A stretch of 64,000 nucleotides of DNA from Flavobacterium crassostreae (GCF_001831475.1 NZ_CP017688.1:868001-932000); one strand, 5' to 3'; shown: positions 43,185 through 52,150, counted from the stretch's first letter. Numbers and translations: made by a program. Notes: a model not told the origin generated them from the letters alone.

Positions 43185-44615
43185 TTATTCTATTTCAGAA
43201 ACGCGCATTGTATTTACCATTCCTTTTTCTTTAATAGGCATTGCTGCAAGATTGATCAAAAAATCGCCTTTAGTAACGTATCCTTTTTGTCTAGCAATTT
43301 CATTAACATCCATTACGGTATCATCGGTACTAACAATTTTGTCATAATAATATGATTTTACGCCCCACAACAAACTCAATTGGGTTACAATTCTTTTATT
43401 GGATGTAAATACCAGTATGTGTGCTGAGGGTCTCCATGCCGAAATCTGAAAGGCGGTATATCCGCTATTGGTTAAGGTACAAATTGCTTTAGCTTGGATT
43501 GCATCTGCCATGATAGCTGCGTGACGACAAATTGTTTTGGTAATAAAACGATTTGTTCTAATTTGAGGCGTGTTCTGTGGAACCTGAATCAATGGCGAAT
43601 CTTCTACGGCTTTTATAATTTGGGTCATTTTTTGAATTACCTGTACTGGATAATTACCTGCAGCGGTTTCTCCAGATAACATGACCGCATCAGCTCCATC
43701 CATAACCGAGTTGGCTACATCATTTACCTCCGCTCTTGTAGGTGTTAGACTACTTATCATGGTTTCCATCATTTGGGTTGCCACAATAACCGGAATACGA
43801 GCCATTTTTGCCTTTCGGATTAGATCTTTTTGTACCAATGGCACTTCGTGAGCAGGGAGTTCTACACCCAAGTCGCCACGAGCAACCATTAAACCATCGC
43901 AGTAAGCAACAATTTTGTCAATGTTCTCTAAGGCTTCGGGCATTTCTATTTTGGCAATGATGGGTATTTTGTATTCGGAATGGGTGTTTATTAAATCTTG
44001 CAAGTCCTGAAGGTCTTGTGGTGTTTTTACAAAAGATAGTGCAATCCAGTCTACTTTTTGTTCAATAGCAAAAATAGCATCCGCAATATCTTTTTCGGTC
44101 AATGCCGGAAGCGATATTTTGGTATTCGGCAGATTAACGCCTTTTTTAGATTTTAATTCGCCACCTTGTAATACTCTAGCAACTACTTCGGATATTTTAT
44201 CTGTAGATACAATCTCAAAGATAAGTTTTCCGTCATCTAATAGTATTTTTTCGCCAGGATTAACATCATTAGGAAAGTTCTGGTATTTCATGAATACTTT
44301 TTCGGCAGTACCAATAAGATTTTCGGCAGTGGTAAAGGTGATTAGGTCTCCGTCATTGACAATTACGCCTTCGTTCATGACTCCAACACGTAGTTTTGGA
44401 CCTTGTAAATCTCCAAGGATTGCTGTGGTGTAGCCAAATTCTTCGTTTAGGGACCGAATAATCTGTATTTTTTCTTTAACGCCTTCGTAATCTGCATGAG
44501 AGAAATTAATTCTAAACACATTGACTCCTGCGTCAATCATGTCTTTTATAATTGTTTTGCTGCTACATGCTGGTCCGAGTGTGGCTACAATTTTAGTTTT
44601 TTTGTTAGAAATCAT
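43185..44615 (-). CDS. pyk: Pyruvate kinase
   Basis: Transfers phosphate from phosphoenolpyruvate to ADP in the last step of glycolysis. The 476-residue product has the N-terminal TKIVATLGPACSSKTIIKDMI, the active-site signature IIAKIEMPEALENIDKI with its catalytic Lys, MVARGDLGVELP, and the allosteric C-terminal domain. It is the last gene of an acpP-fabF-rnc-IPExxxVDY-pyk minus-strand run. The gap to the IPExxxVDY gene is 4 bases, so they share a transcript. Confidence 0.97.
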   Translation of the reverse strand: MISNKKTKIVATLGPACSSKTIIKDMIDAGVNVFRINFSHADYEGVKEKIQIIRSLNEEFGYTTAILGDLQGPKLRVGVMNEGVIVNDGDLITFTTAENLIGTAEKVFMKYQNFPNDVNPGEKILLDDGKLIFEIVSTDKISEVVARVLQGGELKSKKGVNLPNTKISLPALTEKDIADAIFAIEQKVDWIALSFVKTPQDLQDLQDLINTHSEYKIPIIAKIEMPEALENIDKIVAYCDGLMVARGDLGVELPAHEVPLVQKDLIRKAKMARIPVIVATQMMETMISSLTPTRAEVNDVANSVMDGADAVMLSGETAAGNYPVQVIQKMTQIIKAVEDSPLIQVPQNTPQIRTNRFITKTICRHAAIMADAIQAKAICTLTNSGYTAFQISAWRPSAHILVFTSNKRIVTQLSLLWGVKSYYYDKIVSTDDTVMDVNEIARQKGYVTKGDFLINLAAMPIKEKGMVNTMRVSEIE

Positions 44616-44619
44616 GGTA

Positions 44620-45111
44620 TTAAAAAATTAAATTGTTTTTTGATTTGATTTGGTTGGTCTCAATAGTATACACCGTTGAGATATTGTTTATGGCATTTAA
44701 TTTGGATTTGATTTGAGGCAAATCTATAGTGTGTTCTGGAGTGTTTTCTATTTTTAAAAAATAATCGACGGTTTTAAATTCGGGCAACAAAAATACTTTT
44801 TTAGAAGAAACCATCGCTTGATCCGAAAACAATTCAGAGATAGGGCTTGTTTTTTTTAAAACTACTTCGTTTTTGTTTTGAATTAGATCCCAGTTGATAT
44901 CATTTTCCGAATCATAATGGTGGTATCTGGCAAAACTGGTTTCGCCTTCTTTGATATGTATTTGAATTTCGTTGTTGCTTTTTGCTAAACGGATCGGGAG
45001 AATTTGGTTTATAAAAAAAGCCAATCTATAATCTTCTAGGGAGGTATGAATGGCTATTAAATAGTAATCTATCTCATCAAATTCGCCAAGATTTAGTTTA
45101 TGAACAGCCAT
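44620..45111 (-). CDS. IPExxxVDY family protein
   Basis: A 163-residue protein of the Bacteroidetes IPExxxVDY family, named for a conserved motif seen here as LPEFKTVDYFLKIE (residues about 113-126). The function is unknown. The protein appears soluble and mixed alpha/beta, with an N-terminal YYLIAIHTSLEDYRLAFFINQIL segment. It lies between rnc and pyk, its usual place in Flavobacteria, 4 bases upstream of pyk. A perfect TAnnTTTG box ends 4 bases before the ATG, so its own transcript should be leaderless and would also carry pyk. Confidence 0.9.
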   Translation of the reverse strand: MAVHKLNLGEFDEIDYYLIAIHTSLEDYRLAFFINQILPIRLAKSNNEIQIHIKEGETSFARYHHYDSENDINWDLIQNKNEVVLKKTSPISELFSDQAMVSSKKVFLLPEFKTVDYFLKIENTPEHTIDLPQIKSKLNAINNISTVYTIETNQIKSKNNLIF

Positions 45112-45115
45112 TTTA

Positions 45116-45123
45116 CAAAATTA
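45116..45123 (-). promoter_or_regulatory. -7 box 4 nt before the IPExxxVDY ATG (leaderless)
   Basis: On the minus strand TAATTTTG is followed by TAAA and then ATG (45111). The RNA start is predicted at the start codon. This promoter would drive IPExxxVDY and pyk. Confidence 0.62.
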
Positions 45124-45225
45124 TAATGGTGTAAATATACCATTTATGTAGTATTTAAAGAACTGCAGATGTAATGATTTGGTTAATTTATGAACGAAAA
45201 CGTTGTAGTTGCGAAATTAACGCAA

Positions 45226-45966
45226 CTATCGTTTGTCCATTTTTTCTTGAAATGCAAAATAAGCACGTTGGGAGGCTTTTTCTTCTGCTTTCTTTTTAGA
45301 GGTAGCTCTTGCTTTTGCAATCACTTTTGCATCAATACTTAATTTGACCCCAAATAAACGCTGTCCGTCTATGGCATTGTCTTCAAATATATCATAATGA
45401 AATATTTTTTTTTCTTTTTGGCACCATTCTATAACCAAACTTTTATAGCTAATAACTTTGCCTTCTAATTTAGAAATATCTACATAGGGTATAATAACTC
45501 GGTTGTATATAAATTTTTCACAATAGTGGTATCCTTTGTCTTGGTAGATAGCACCAATTAAAGATTCAAAGATGTTTCCGTGTATGTTTTCACCAAAATG
45601 CTGTACGGGTACTTTGCTTTCAATAAATTGGATTAGTTTTAAATCTTTTCCTAATTCATTTAAATGTTCACGACTCACTATTTTGGAACGCATCTTGGTT
45701 AGGTAGCCTTCGTCTCCGTTGGGTGCTTCGGTAAATAAATAAGCAGCAATTACGGCGCTCAACATAGCGTCTCCTAAAAACTCTAGGCGTTCATAATTTA
45801 TAGGGCTTCCGTTGTTATTGAGCCTGTTGGAAGAACGGTGGGTAAATGCTTTTTTATAGTTTTCTAAGTTTTTTGGCGAAAACCCTAGTATTTTTTCGAT
45901 AGCATCAAAAAAAATCCCGTCTTCTAGAGAACGGGATTTAGAAAATATTTTTTTAAATATACTCAT
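45226..45966 (-). CDS. rnc: Ribonuclease III
   Basis: Cuts double-stranded RNA in rRNA maturation and decay. The 246-residue product carries the RNase III signature ERLEFLGDAMLSAVIAAYLF (about residues 60-79), the second acidic site FESLIGAIYQDKGY, and a C-terminal double-stranded RNA-binding domain (about 170-240, ending in ARATSKKKAEEKASQRAYF). The frame extends upstream into fabF (45966-46005), but ATG 45966, 8 bases after the fabF stop, gives the normal N-terminus. The fabF-rnc order is conserved in Flavobacteria. Confidence 0.96.
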   Translation of the reverse strand: MSIFKKIFSKSRSLEDGIFFDAIEKILGFSPKNLENYKKAFTHRSSNRLNNNGSPINYERLEFLGDAMLSAVIAAYLFTEAPNGDEGYLTKMRSKIVSREHLNELGKDLKLIQFIESKVPVQHFGENIHGNIFESLIGAIYQDKGYHYCEKFIYNRVIIPYVDISKLEGKVISYKSLVIEWCQKEKKIFHYDIFEDNAIDGQRLFGVKLSIDAKVIAKARATSKKKAEEKASQRAYFAFQEKMDKR

Positions 45967-45974
45967 AAGGGCAA

Positions 45975-47228
45975 TTACAAGTCTAATTTTTTTACTAAAA
46001 CACAAGCGTTATGGCCACCAAAACCAAAGGTATTACTCATAACTACATTCATGTCTCTTTTTTGAGCCACGTTGAATGTGAAATTTAATTTAGAGTCAAT
46101 GTTTGCATCATCCGTAAAATGATTAATGGTAGGCGGTACTATACCGTGTTGCATTGAAAGTATAGAAGATATTGTCTCTATGGCTCCAGCTGCCCCTAAT
46201 AAGTGGCCTGTCATGGATTTTGTAGAGTTAAGATTCATGCTGTATGCGTGGTCTCCAAATACGTGTTCAATGGCTTTAGATTCGGCTAGATCTCCTAATG
46301 GAGTAGACGTACCGTGCATATTAAGTCCATCTACGTCCGAGGGTTGTAATTCGGCATCTCGCAAACAGTTTAACATCACATTTTTGGCTCCTAATCCTTC
46401 TGGGTGTGGTGCAGTAATATGGTGTGCATCTGCAGACATTCCGCCACCGCCAATCTCGCAATATATTTTGGCTCCACGAGACATGGCATGTTCGTATTCT
46501 TCGAGAATTAATGCGCCAGCTCCTTCGCCCAAAACAAAACCATCTCGGTCTTTGTCCATTGGTCTTGAGGCTGTTTTTGGATCGTCATTTCGGGTAGACA
46601 AAGCATGCATGGCATTAAAACCACCCATTCCTGCAATGGTTACTGCAGCTTCTGATCCACCAGTTACCATCACATCTGCATGCCCTAAACGTATGTAGTT
46701 GAAGGCATCAATAATAGCATTGGTCGAAGATGCGCAAGCAGATACAGTTGCAAAATTAGGACCTCTAAAGCCATATTTTATAGAAATATGTCCACTAGCG
46801 ATATCTGAGATCATTTTCGGGATAAAAAACGGATTAAATTTTGGCGTACCATCACCCGAGGCAAAATTTAGCATCTCTATTTGAAAAGTTTCTAAACCTC
46901 CAATTCCAGATCCCCAAATAACTCCAGCTCTGTCTTTATCTAGTTTTTCAAGATTAAATCCTGCATCTTTTACAGCTTCTTCAGACGAAACCATTGCGTA
47001 TTGTGCATAGCGGTCCATCTTTCTGGCTTCTTTTCGGTCTAAGAAATCTTCAATAGTAAAGTTTTTTAATTCGCAGGCAAACTGCGTTTTAAACTTTGAA
47101 GCGTCAAAATAAGTTATTGGAGCAGCTCCGCTAACTCCATTAATAAGGCCGTTCCAATATTCTTGAATGTTATTTCCTATAGGAGTAAGAGCACCTAAAC
47201 CCGTCACTACAACTCGTTTTAATACCAT
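45975..47228 (-). CDS. fabF: Beta-ketoacyl-ACP synthase II
   Basis: Condenses malonyl-ACP with acyl-ACP in fatty-acid elongation. The 417-residue product has the complete Cys-His-His triad: Cys165 (TVSACASSTNA), His305 (NMHGTSTPLGD) and His342 (SMTGHLLGAAGA). The start is ATG 47228 (MVLKRVVVTGLGALTPIGN); the frame's longer start at 47303 would add residues coded by the intergenic hairpin. It follows acpP with 173 bases that contain two stem-loops, and precedes rnc by 8 bases. Confidence 0.97.
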   Translation of the reverse strand: MVLKRVVVTGLGALTPIGNNIQEYWNGLINGVSGAAPITYFDASKFKTQFACELKNFTIEDFLDRKEARKMDRYAQYAMVSSEEAVKDAGFNLEKLDKDRAGVIWGSGIGGLETFQIEMLNFASGDGTPKFNPFFIPKMISDIASGHISIKYGFRGPNFATVSACASSTNAIIDAFNYIRLGHADVMVTGGSEAAVTIAGMGGFNAMHALSTRNDDPKTASRPMDKDRDGFVLGEGAGALILEEYEHAMSRGAKIYCEIGGGGMSADAHHITAPHPEGLGAKNVMLNCLRDAELQPSDVDGLNMHGTSTPLGDLAESKAIEHVFGDHAYSMNLNSTKSMTGHLLGAAGAIETISSILSMQHGIVPPTINHFTDDANIDSKLNFTFNVAQKRDMNVVMSNTFGFGGHNACVLVKKLDL

Positions 47229-47253
47229 AACTATTATTTTATTATCTTTAAAT

Positions 47254-47307
47254 AATAATACCCACGCTTTCTTTATTGTATTGTACAAAAGAGCCGTGGG
47301 CATTATT
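47254..47307 (-). other. Stem-loop 2 in the acpP-fabF gap
   Basis: AATAAT and CCCACG pair with CGTGGG and ATTATT around a mismatch. It lies upstream of the fabF ATG, has no clear T run, and resembles the stem-loop at 47357-47400. It may stop or protect RNA ends. Confidence 0.6.
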
Positions 47308-47356
47308 TAGTAAGTATCTTTTTGATTGCATAGCAATCTTAATTTTTTTCTTAAAA

Positions 47357-47400
47357 AATAATAGCACCCATACCCAGTTTAGCATACGGGTGCATTATTT
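47357..47400 (-). terminator. Attenuating terminator directly after acpP
   Basis: On the minus strand GGGTGC with AATAAT pairs back around one bulged A, followed by six T. It begins just after the acpP stop codon. A partial terminator here fits the much larger need for acyl carrier protein than for FabF. Confidence 0.75.
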
Positions 47401-47401
47401 A

Positions 47402-47638
47402 TTATTTTTTAGCTTCCTCAATATATGAGATAGCTTGACCTACAGTAGCGATGTTCTCTGCTTGATCGTCTGGAATTTGAATGTCAAATTCTTTTTCGAA
47501 TTCCATAATAAGCTCAACAGTGTCTAATGAGTCAGCTCCTAAATCATTAGTGAAGCTTGCTTCTGTTACAACTTCGTTTTCGTCAACTCCTAATTTGTCT
47601 ACGATAATCGCTTTTACTCTTGATGCAATGTCTGACAT
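47402..47638 (-). CDS. acpP: Acyl carrier protein
   Basis: A 78-residue acidic carrier of growing fatty acyl chains. The phosphopantetheine site is Ser37 in [18 protein letters not shown]. The length and the [20 protein letters not shown] start are canonical. It is the first gene of the acpP-fabF-rnc run. Upstream on the minus strand a TATTTTTG box (near 47680-47673) gives a leader of about 30 bases. The message is probably abundant and mostly ended by the hairpin just downstream. Confidence 0.98.
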   Translation of the reverse strand: MSDIASRVKAIIVDKLGVDENEVVTEASFTNDLGADSLDTVELIMEFEKEFDIQIPDDQAENIATVGQAISYIEEAKK

Positions 47639-47814
47639 AATCTTTAATTTTAAAATTTAATTTGTTGGCAAAAATAAAAAACTTTATTTTAAAACAACCA
47701 ATAAGTTGATAAATGTGACAACTAAATTAAAAAATTTATTTCAACAAAGGCATCTCAATGTTATTTATTTTGGATTTTTATTCCTTTTTTTGCGTAACTT
47801 AAAACACGTCAATC

Positions 47815-48384
47815 ATGAAAAAAATTTTGATTTTTGCTTCTGGATCGGGCACTAACGCTGAAAATATTATAAAACATTTTCAGAATAAGGCACTTGCTAA
47901 TGTGGTTGGTGTTTTTACAAACAATCCTAATGCTGGAGTCATCGAAAAGGCTCAAAATTTAGGAATTTTGGTACAAATTTTTAATAAAATAGATCTAAAT
48001 GAAGGTAAAGTACTACAAAAAATAGAGCTTATGAAGCCAGATTTAATCGTTTTAGCGGGTTTTTTGTGGAAATTCCCAGAGCAAATTATTGAGATATTTC
48101 CTAATAAAGTGATTAATATTCATCCAGCACTACTACCTAAGTATGGTGGTAAAGGCATGTATGGTATGCATATACACCGCGCGGTTGTAGAGAATAAGGA
48201 GCTGGAAACGGGGATAACCATTCATTTGGTGAACGAGCATTACGATCAAGGAGCAATTCTTTTTCAGAAAAACATTGCTTTGAGCAAGCAAGAAACTCCC
48301 GAAACGGTGGCGCAGAAAATCCATCAGTTGGAGCAAGAATGCTTTCCGGTAGTTTTAGAAGATTTTTTAAAACAATCTTCCTAA
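47815..48384 (+). CDS. purN: Phosphoribosylglycinamide formyltransferase
   Basis: Transfers a formyl group from 10-formyl-THF to GAR, the third step of purine synthesis. The 189-residue product starts KKILIFASGSGTNAENIIKHF with the phosphate-binding GSGTN. The active-site region is INIHPALLPKYGGKGMYG (His) and later NEHYDQGAILFQ (Asp). It is followed by rnhA after 27 bases, then a PfkB kinase and purF, so this + strand group holds two purine-synthesis genes. Confidence 0.96.
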   Translation: MKKILIFASGSGTNAENIIKHFQNKALANVVGVFTNNPNAGVIEKAQNLGILVQIFNKIDLNEGKVLQKIELMKPDLIVLAGFLWKFPEQIIEIFPNKVINIHPALLPKYGGKGMYGMHIHRAVVENKELETGITIHLVNEHYDQGAILFQKNIALSKQETPETVAQKIHQLEQECFPVVLEDFLKQSS

Positions 48385-48411
48385 AATACGCTTTCAACCC
48401 AATTATAACAG

Positions 48412-48891
48412 ATGAATTACGACGTACACATATATACCGATGGCGCAGCAAAAGGCAACCCCGGAAGAGGAGGCTATGGTGTGGTTATGGAAAGCACCCA
48501 AATGGGCAAAACGTACCGCAAAGAATTTTATGAAGGCTTTCGGCTAACCACCAACAACAGAATGGAATTGTTGGCTGTAATTGTAGGGTTAGAAAAACTC
48601 AAGAACCCCAACACTACCGTATTGGTTGTTTCGGATTCTAAATATGTGGTAGATTCGGTAGTCAAAAAATGGGTTTTTGGTTGGGAGAAAAAAAAATTTC
48701 TGGACCGAAAAAATGCAGATTTATGGAAACGTCTTTTGCTAGTTTATAGAAAACATCACGTAGATTTTCAATGGATCAAAGGGCACAACAACCATCCGCA
48801 AAACGAACGCTGTGATGCCCTTGCAGTGATGGCATCCATGCAAAAAGAGCTTTCGGTAGATGCTTTTTATGAGCAACAGGAAGCAAAATGA
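48412..48891 (+). CDS. rnhA: Ribonuclease HI
   Basis: Degrades RNA in RNA-DNA hybrids. The 159-residue product has all features of the family: VHIYTDGAAKGNPGRGGYG with catalytic Asp10, NNRMELLAVIVGLE with the Glu, VVSDSKYVVDSV with the second Asp, and GHNNHPQNERCDALA with the last His/Asp pair and a basic handle region (KKWVFGWEKKKFLDRKNADLW). It is read from the purN promoter or through it. Confidence 0.96.
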   Translation: MNYDVHIYTDGAAKGNPGRGGYGVVMESTQMGKTYRKEFYEGFRLTTNNRMELLAVIVGLEKLKNPNTTVLVVSDSKYVVDSVVKKWVFGWEKKKFLDRKNADLWKRLLLVYRKHHVDFQWIKGHNNHPQNERCDALAVMASMQKELSVDAFYEQQEAK

Positions 48892-48940
48892 ATCTAAAAC
48901 TTTGCCAGATTGAAACTTTGCAACTATGAAACATATAAAC

Positions 48941-48948
48941 TATCTTTG
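48941..48948 (+). promoter_or_regulatory. Predicted -7 box for the PfkB kinase gene
   Basis: TATCTTTG; the RNA start near 48953 gives a 20-base leader to ATG 48973. Confidence 0.6.
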
Positions 48949-48972
48949 TGCCTTAATTCGAAACTGATATAA

Positions 48973-49896
48973 ATGAATAAATTATTGATTGTTGGAACTG
49001 TTGCTTTTGATGCAATCGAAACTCCTTTTGGTAAAACAGATACAATTTTAGGCGGAGCAGCTACTTACATTGGTTTATCGGCTTCTTTTTTTAACGTACA
49101 GTCTGCTATAGTATCCATAGTTGGAGATGATTTTCCGCAAGAATATTTAGATTTGCTTACAGACAGAAATATAGATATTTCTGGGCTTGAGGTAGTTAAA
49201 GGAGGTAAAACTTTTTTCTGGAGAGGTCGTTATCACAATGATCTAAACTCCAGAGACACGCTAGAGACCCAGTTGAATGTCTTGGCAGATTTCAAACCCC
49301 AAGTTCCTGAAAACTACAAAAATGCCGATGTGGTTATGCTAGGCAACTTGCATCCATTGGTACAAAGTGCTGTTTTGGATCAAATGGAAACCAAACCAAA
49401 ATTAGTGGTTTTAGACACCATGAATTTTTGGATGGATTGCGCCCTAACGGATTTGTTAGACGTCATAAAACGAGTAGACGTAATTACCATCAATGATGAA
49501 GAGGCGAGACAACTCTCTGGAGAATATTCTTTAGTTAAGGCTGCCGCCAAAATTCAAGCCATGGGACCTAAATATGTAGTAATAAAAAAAGGAGAACATG
49601 GCGCTTTATTGTTTCATGACCAGGATATTTTCTTTGCGCCCGCTTTGCCATTAGAAGAAGTCTTTGATCCAACAGGAGCAGGAGACACCTTTGCAGGGGG
49701 TTTTGCAGGATTTATCACACAGAGTGAAAACATCTCTTTTGAAAACATGAAAAATGCGATTATTTACGGCTCTAATTTAGCTTCTTTTTGTGTAGAGAAA
49801 TTTGGAACAGAACGAATGGTAGCCCTAGATAAAGAAGCCGTTTTATCACGCTTGATGCAATTTAAGTCTTTGACACAATTTGATATAGAATTATAA
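48973..49896 (+). CDS. PfkB family sugar/nucleoside kinase
   Basis: A 307-residue ribokinase-fold kinase. The C-terminal signature FDPTGAGDTFAGGFAGFI carries the anion hole and the catalytic Asp (about residue 238). The N-terminal ILGGAATYIGLSASFF is the substrate-side GG motif. Substrate is unknown; the N-terminus resembles adenosine/ribose kinase-like members. It is placed directly upstream of purF and downstream of purN-rnhA, so a link to ribose or purine nucleoside salvage is reasonable but not shown. A tetraloop terminator separates it from purF. Confidence 0.88.
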   Translation: MNKLLIVGTVAFDAIETPFGKTDTILGGAATYIGLSASFFNVQSAIVSIVGDDFPQEYLDLLTDRNIDISGLEVVKGGKTFFWRGRYHNDLNSRDTLETQLNVLADFKPQVPENYKNADVVMLGNLHPLVQSAVLDQMETKPKLVVLDTMNFWMDCALTDLLDVIKRVDVITINDEEARQLSGEYSLVKAAAKIQAMGPKYVVIKKGEHGALLFHDQDIFFAPALPLEEVFDPTGAGDTFAGGFAGFITQSENISFENMKNAIIYGSNLASFCVEKFGTERMVALDKEAVLSRLMQFKSLTQFDIEL

Positions 49897-49905
49897 CGCC
49901 TTATT

Positions 49906-49927
49906 GCCTCGGAAACGAGGCTTTTTT
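49906..49927 (+). terminator. GAAA-tetraloop terminator after the PfkB gene
   Basis: GCCTCG, GAAA, CGAGGC, then six T: a compact and highly stable terminator. Confidence 0.92.
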
Positions 49928-50018
49928 GATTTCTTTTTTGTAAGTAAAGCCTACAGCTGTAGTTTAAAAAAAAGAACCTATTTTAAAATAAACAAACCCC
50001 ACAAACCCCCACAAAACA

Positions 50019-51917
50019 ATGAGCGACGCTTTAAAACATGAGTGTGGTATAGCTTTAGTTAGACTGCTTAAACCGCTTGAATTTTACAAAGAAAAATACG
50101 GTAGTGCTTTTTATGGAATACAAAAAATGTATCTCCTTATGGAAAAGCAACACAATCGCGGACAAGATGGAGCCGGTTTTGCAAGCATAAAATTAGATGT
50201 TGCCTCTGGTGAGCGTTACATTAGTAGAGTGCGATCCAACCATTCTCAACCAATACAAGACGTATTTGCACAAATCAATGACAGAATAAATTCAGAAATG
50301 GCAGCGCACCCAGAGTATGCTGAGGATGTGCAGTTGCAAAAAACAAAGATTCCCTATATAGGAGAGTTGTTTTTAGGACACGTGCGTTATGGCACCTTTG
50401 GGAAAAACAATATTGAGAGTGTACACCCATTTTTGCGTCAAAATAACTGGATGCACCGTAATTTAATTTTGGCAGGAAACTTTAACATGACCAACGTTAA
50501 AGAACTTTTTGATAGCCTAGTAGAATTGGGGCAACATCCCAAAGAAATGGCCGATACAGTAACCGTAATGGAAAAGATAGGTCATTTTTTGGATGACGAA
50601 GTGACGGATTTGTATCAAGAATGCAAAAATAATGGCTTAACCAAAAGAGAGGCCTCGCCTATTATTGCCGAAAAATTAGATGTAGCTAAAATTTTGTCCA
50701 GAGCCTCCAAAAACTTAGATGGTGGTTATGCCATGGCAGGATTATTAGGCCACGGAGATGCCTTTGTATTTAGAGATCCAGCAGGGATACGTCCGGCTTA
50801 TTTTTATCAAGATGACGAAGTGGTGGTAGTGGCTTCCGAAAGACCTGTGATCCAAACCGTATTTAATGTACCTTTTGAAAAAGTGCACGAGATTGATCCA
50901 GGAAGTGCACTGATAATTAAAAAAAACGGAACAGTTTCTATGCAAGAAATTTTGACTCCAACCGTTAAGAAAGCCTGTTCTTTTGAAAGAATATACTTTT
51001 CTAGAGGTAGTGATGCCGAAATTTATCAAGAAAGAAAAAACTTAGGTCGATTGATTCTGCCAGCTGTTTTAGATGCCATAGACCAAGATACAGATAACAC
51101 CGTTTTTTCGTACATTCCAAATACTGCAGAAACCTCCTTTTATGGTTTAGTAGAGGCGGCACAAGATTTTTTAAATCAAAGAAAAAACAACTTTATTTTA
51201 AAAAATAGAGATACTCTTACTGCCGAGACGTTGCAAGAATTACTTTCGGTAAAAATACGTACCGAAAAAGTAGCAATAAAAGATGCAAAACTACGCACCT
51301 TTATCACCGAAGACAGCAGTAGAGACGATTTAGTAGCGCATGTTTATGATGTAACTTATGGCGTTATCCAACCTACAGATAATTTAGTGATTATTGACGA
51401 TAGTATTGTAAGAGGGACTACTCTAAAGATGAGTATTATCAAAATGATGGACCGTTTAAACCCAAAACGAATTGTAGTGGTTTCGTCGGCACCGCAAATT
51501 AGATTTCCGGATTGTTACGGTATTGATATGGCTAAACTAGAAGGACTTGTTGCCTTTAAAGCTGCTTTAGAATTGTTAAAAGAAAGAAACCTATACCACA
51601 TTGTGGATGAAGTATATGCTAAATGTAAGGCACAAGAAGGTTTTGTAGACAGCAAAATCATCAACTACGTAACGGCTATCTATGCACCATTTGCACCCCA
51701 AGAGGTGTCGGATAAAATTGCCGAAATGTTGAGTTCGCCAGAAATAAAAGCAGAGGTTAAAATTATTTTTCAAACCGTAGAAGATTTGCATATTGCATGC
51801 CCTAAAAATTTAGGAGATTGGTATTTCACTGGAGACTATCCTACCCCAGGTGGTAATAGAGTAGTAAACCGTGCTTTTATAAATTTTTACGAAGGCAAAG
51901 ACGCAAGAGCATATTAA
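50019..51917 (+). CDS. purF: Amidophosphoribosyltransferase
   Basis: First committed enzyme of purine synthesis: makes phosphoribosylamine from PRPP and glutamine. The N-terminal glutaminase nucleophile is Cys9 (MSDALKHE before CGIALVRL), so an 8-residue propeptide must be removed. Glutaminase motifs KQHNRGQDGAGFAS and FLGHVRYGTFGKNN follow. The PRPP-binding motif is VIIDDSIVRGTTLKMS (about residue 465). At 632 residues the protein is about 120-130 longer than E. coli PurF; additional segments lie between the two domains and at the C-terminus. The Cys-rich iron-sulphur ligands of B. subtilis PurF are not obvious. Confidence 0.93.
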   Translation: MSDALKHECGIALVRLLKPLEFYKEKYGSAFYGIQKMYLLMEKQHNRGQDGAGFASIKLDVASGERYISRVRSNHSQPIQDVFAQINDRINSEMAAHPEYAEDVQLQKTKIPYIGELFLGHVRYGTFGKNNIESVHPFLRQNNWMHRNLILAGNFNMTNVKELFDSLVELGQHPKEMADTVTVMEKIGHFLDDEVTDLYQECKNNGLTKREASPIIAEKLDVAKILSRASKNLDGGYAMAGLLGHGDAFVFRDPAGIRPAYFYQDDEVVVVASERPVIQTVFNVPFEKVHEIDPGSALIIKKNGTVSMQEILTPTVKKACSFERIYFSRGSDAEIYQERKNLGRLILPAVLDAIDQDTDNTVFSYIPNTAETSFYGLVEAAQDFLNQRKNNFILKNRDTLTAETLQELLSVKIRTEKVAIKDAKLRTFITEDSSRDDLVAHVYDVTYGVIQPTDNLVIIDDSIVRGTTLKMSIIKMMDRLNPKRIVVVSSAPQIRFPDCYGIDMAKLEGLVAFKAALELLKERNLYHIVDEVYAKCKAQEGFVDSKIINYVTAIYAPFAPQEVSDKIAEMLSSPEIKAEVKIIFQTVEDLHIACPKNLGDWYFTGDYPTPGGNRVVNRAFINFYEGKDARAY

Positions 51918-51946
51918 TAACTCCCTAAAACAGGGCGTTTATCGGT

Positions 51947-52042
51947 TTTATAAGTAGTTTGTCTTATAAATTAGGTATCAGAAAGCCTATCCCGTAAATT
52001 CGCTGAACCATAAAATTAGTAGGTTAAGTTTATGGTAGATTT
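51947..52042 (+). other. Structured intergenic element downstream of purF
   Basis: Two separate pairings are visible. TTTATAAG (51947-51954) pairs with CTTATAAA (51963-51970). A nested structure at about 51991-52046 pairs CCC/AAAT with ATTT/GGG outside and ACCATAAA (52007-52014) with TTTATGGT (52029-52036) inside. It is followed by a terminator at 52048. No promoter box was found ahead, so it would be the 3' UTR of purF or a processed RNA. No known family was recognised. Confidence 0.35.
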
Positions 52043-52047
52043 GGGGC

Positions 52048-52078
52048 AAAAGGGGTGGAAGAAATTCCGCCCTTTTTA
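52048..52078 (+). terminator. Terminator of purF
   Basis: AAAAGGGGTGGAA pairs with TTCCGCCCTTTTT (one mismatch, one G-U) around a GAAA loop, followed by T-rich sequence. It lies 130 bases after the stop codon. Confidence 0.8.
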
Positions 52079-52103
52079 TTTACTTACGGTTTAAGTTCGC
52101 TGC

Positions 52104-52150
52104 AAACAAAAAGTGCCGATTTCAAATTTTGAAATCGGCACTTTTTGTTT
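52104..52150. terminator. Near-perfect 23-bp hairpin between purF and sodA
   Basis: AAACAAAAAGTGCCGATTTCAAA, one base, then its full complement. A-rich and T-rich ends make it a terminator for both directions. It serves sodA (stop at 52204) on the minus strand. Confidence 0.9.

Noticed and set aside
42989..43234. 81-residue frame between the Bax1 and pyk genes
   Set aside because: It runs through the pyk terminator hairpin into the antisense of pyk and has no promoter box.
46126..46698. 190-residue open frame opposite fabF
   Set aside because: It is antisense to a gene with a complete Cys-His-His site; composition is not protein-like and no start signal is present.
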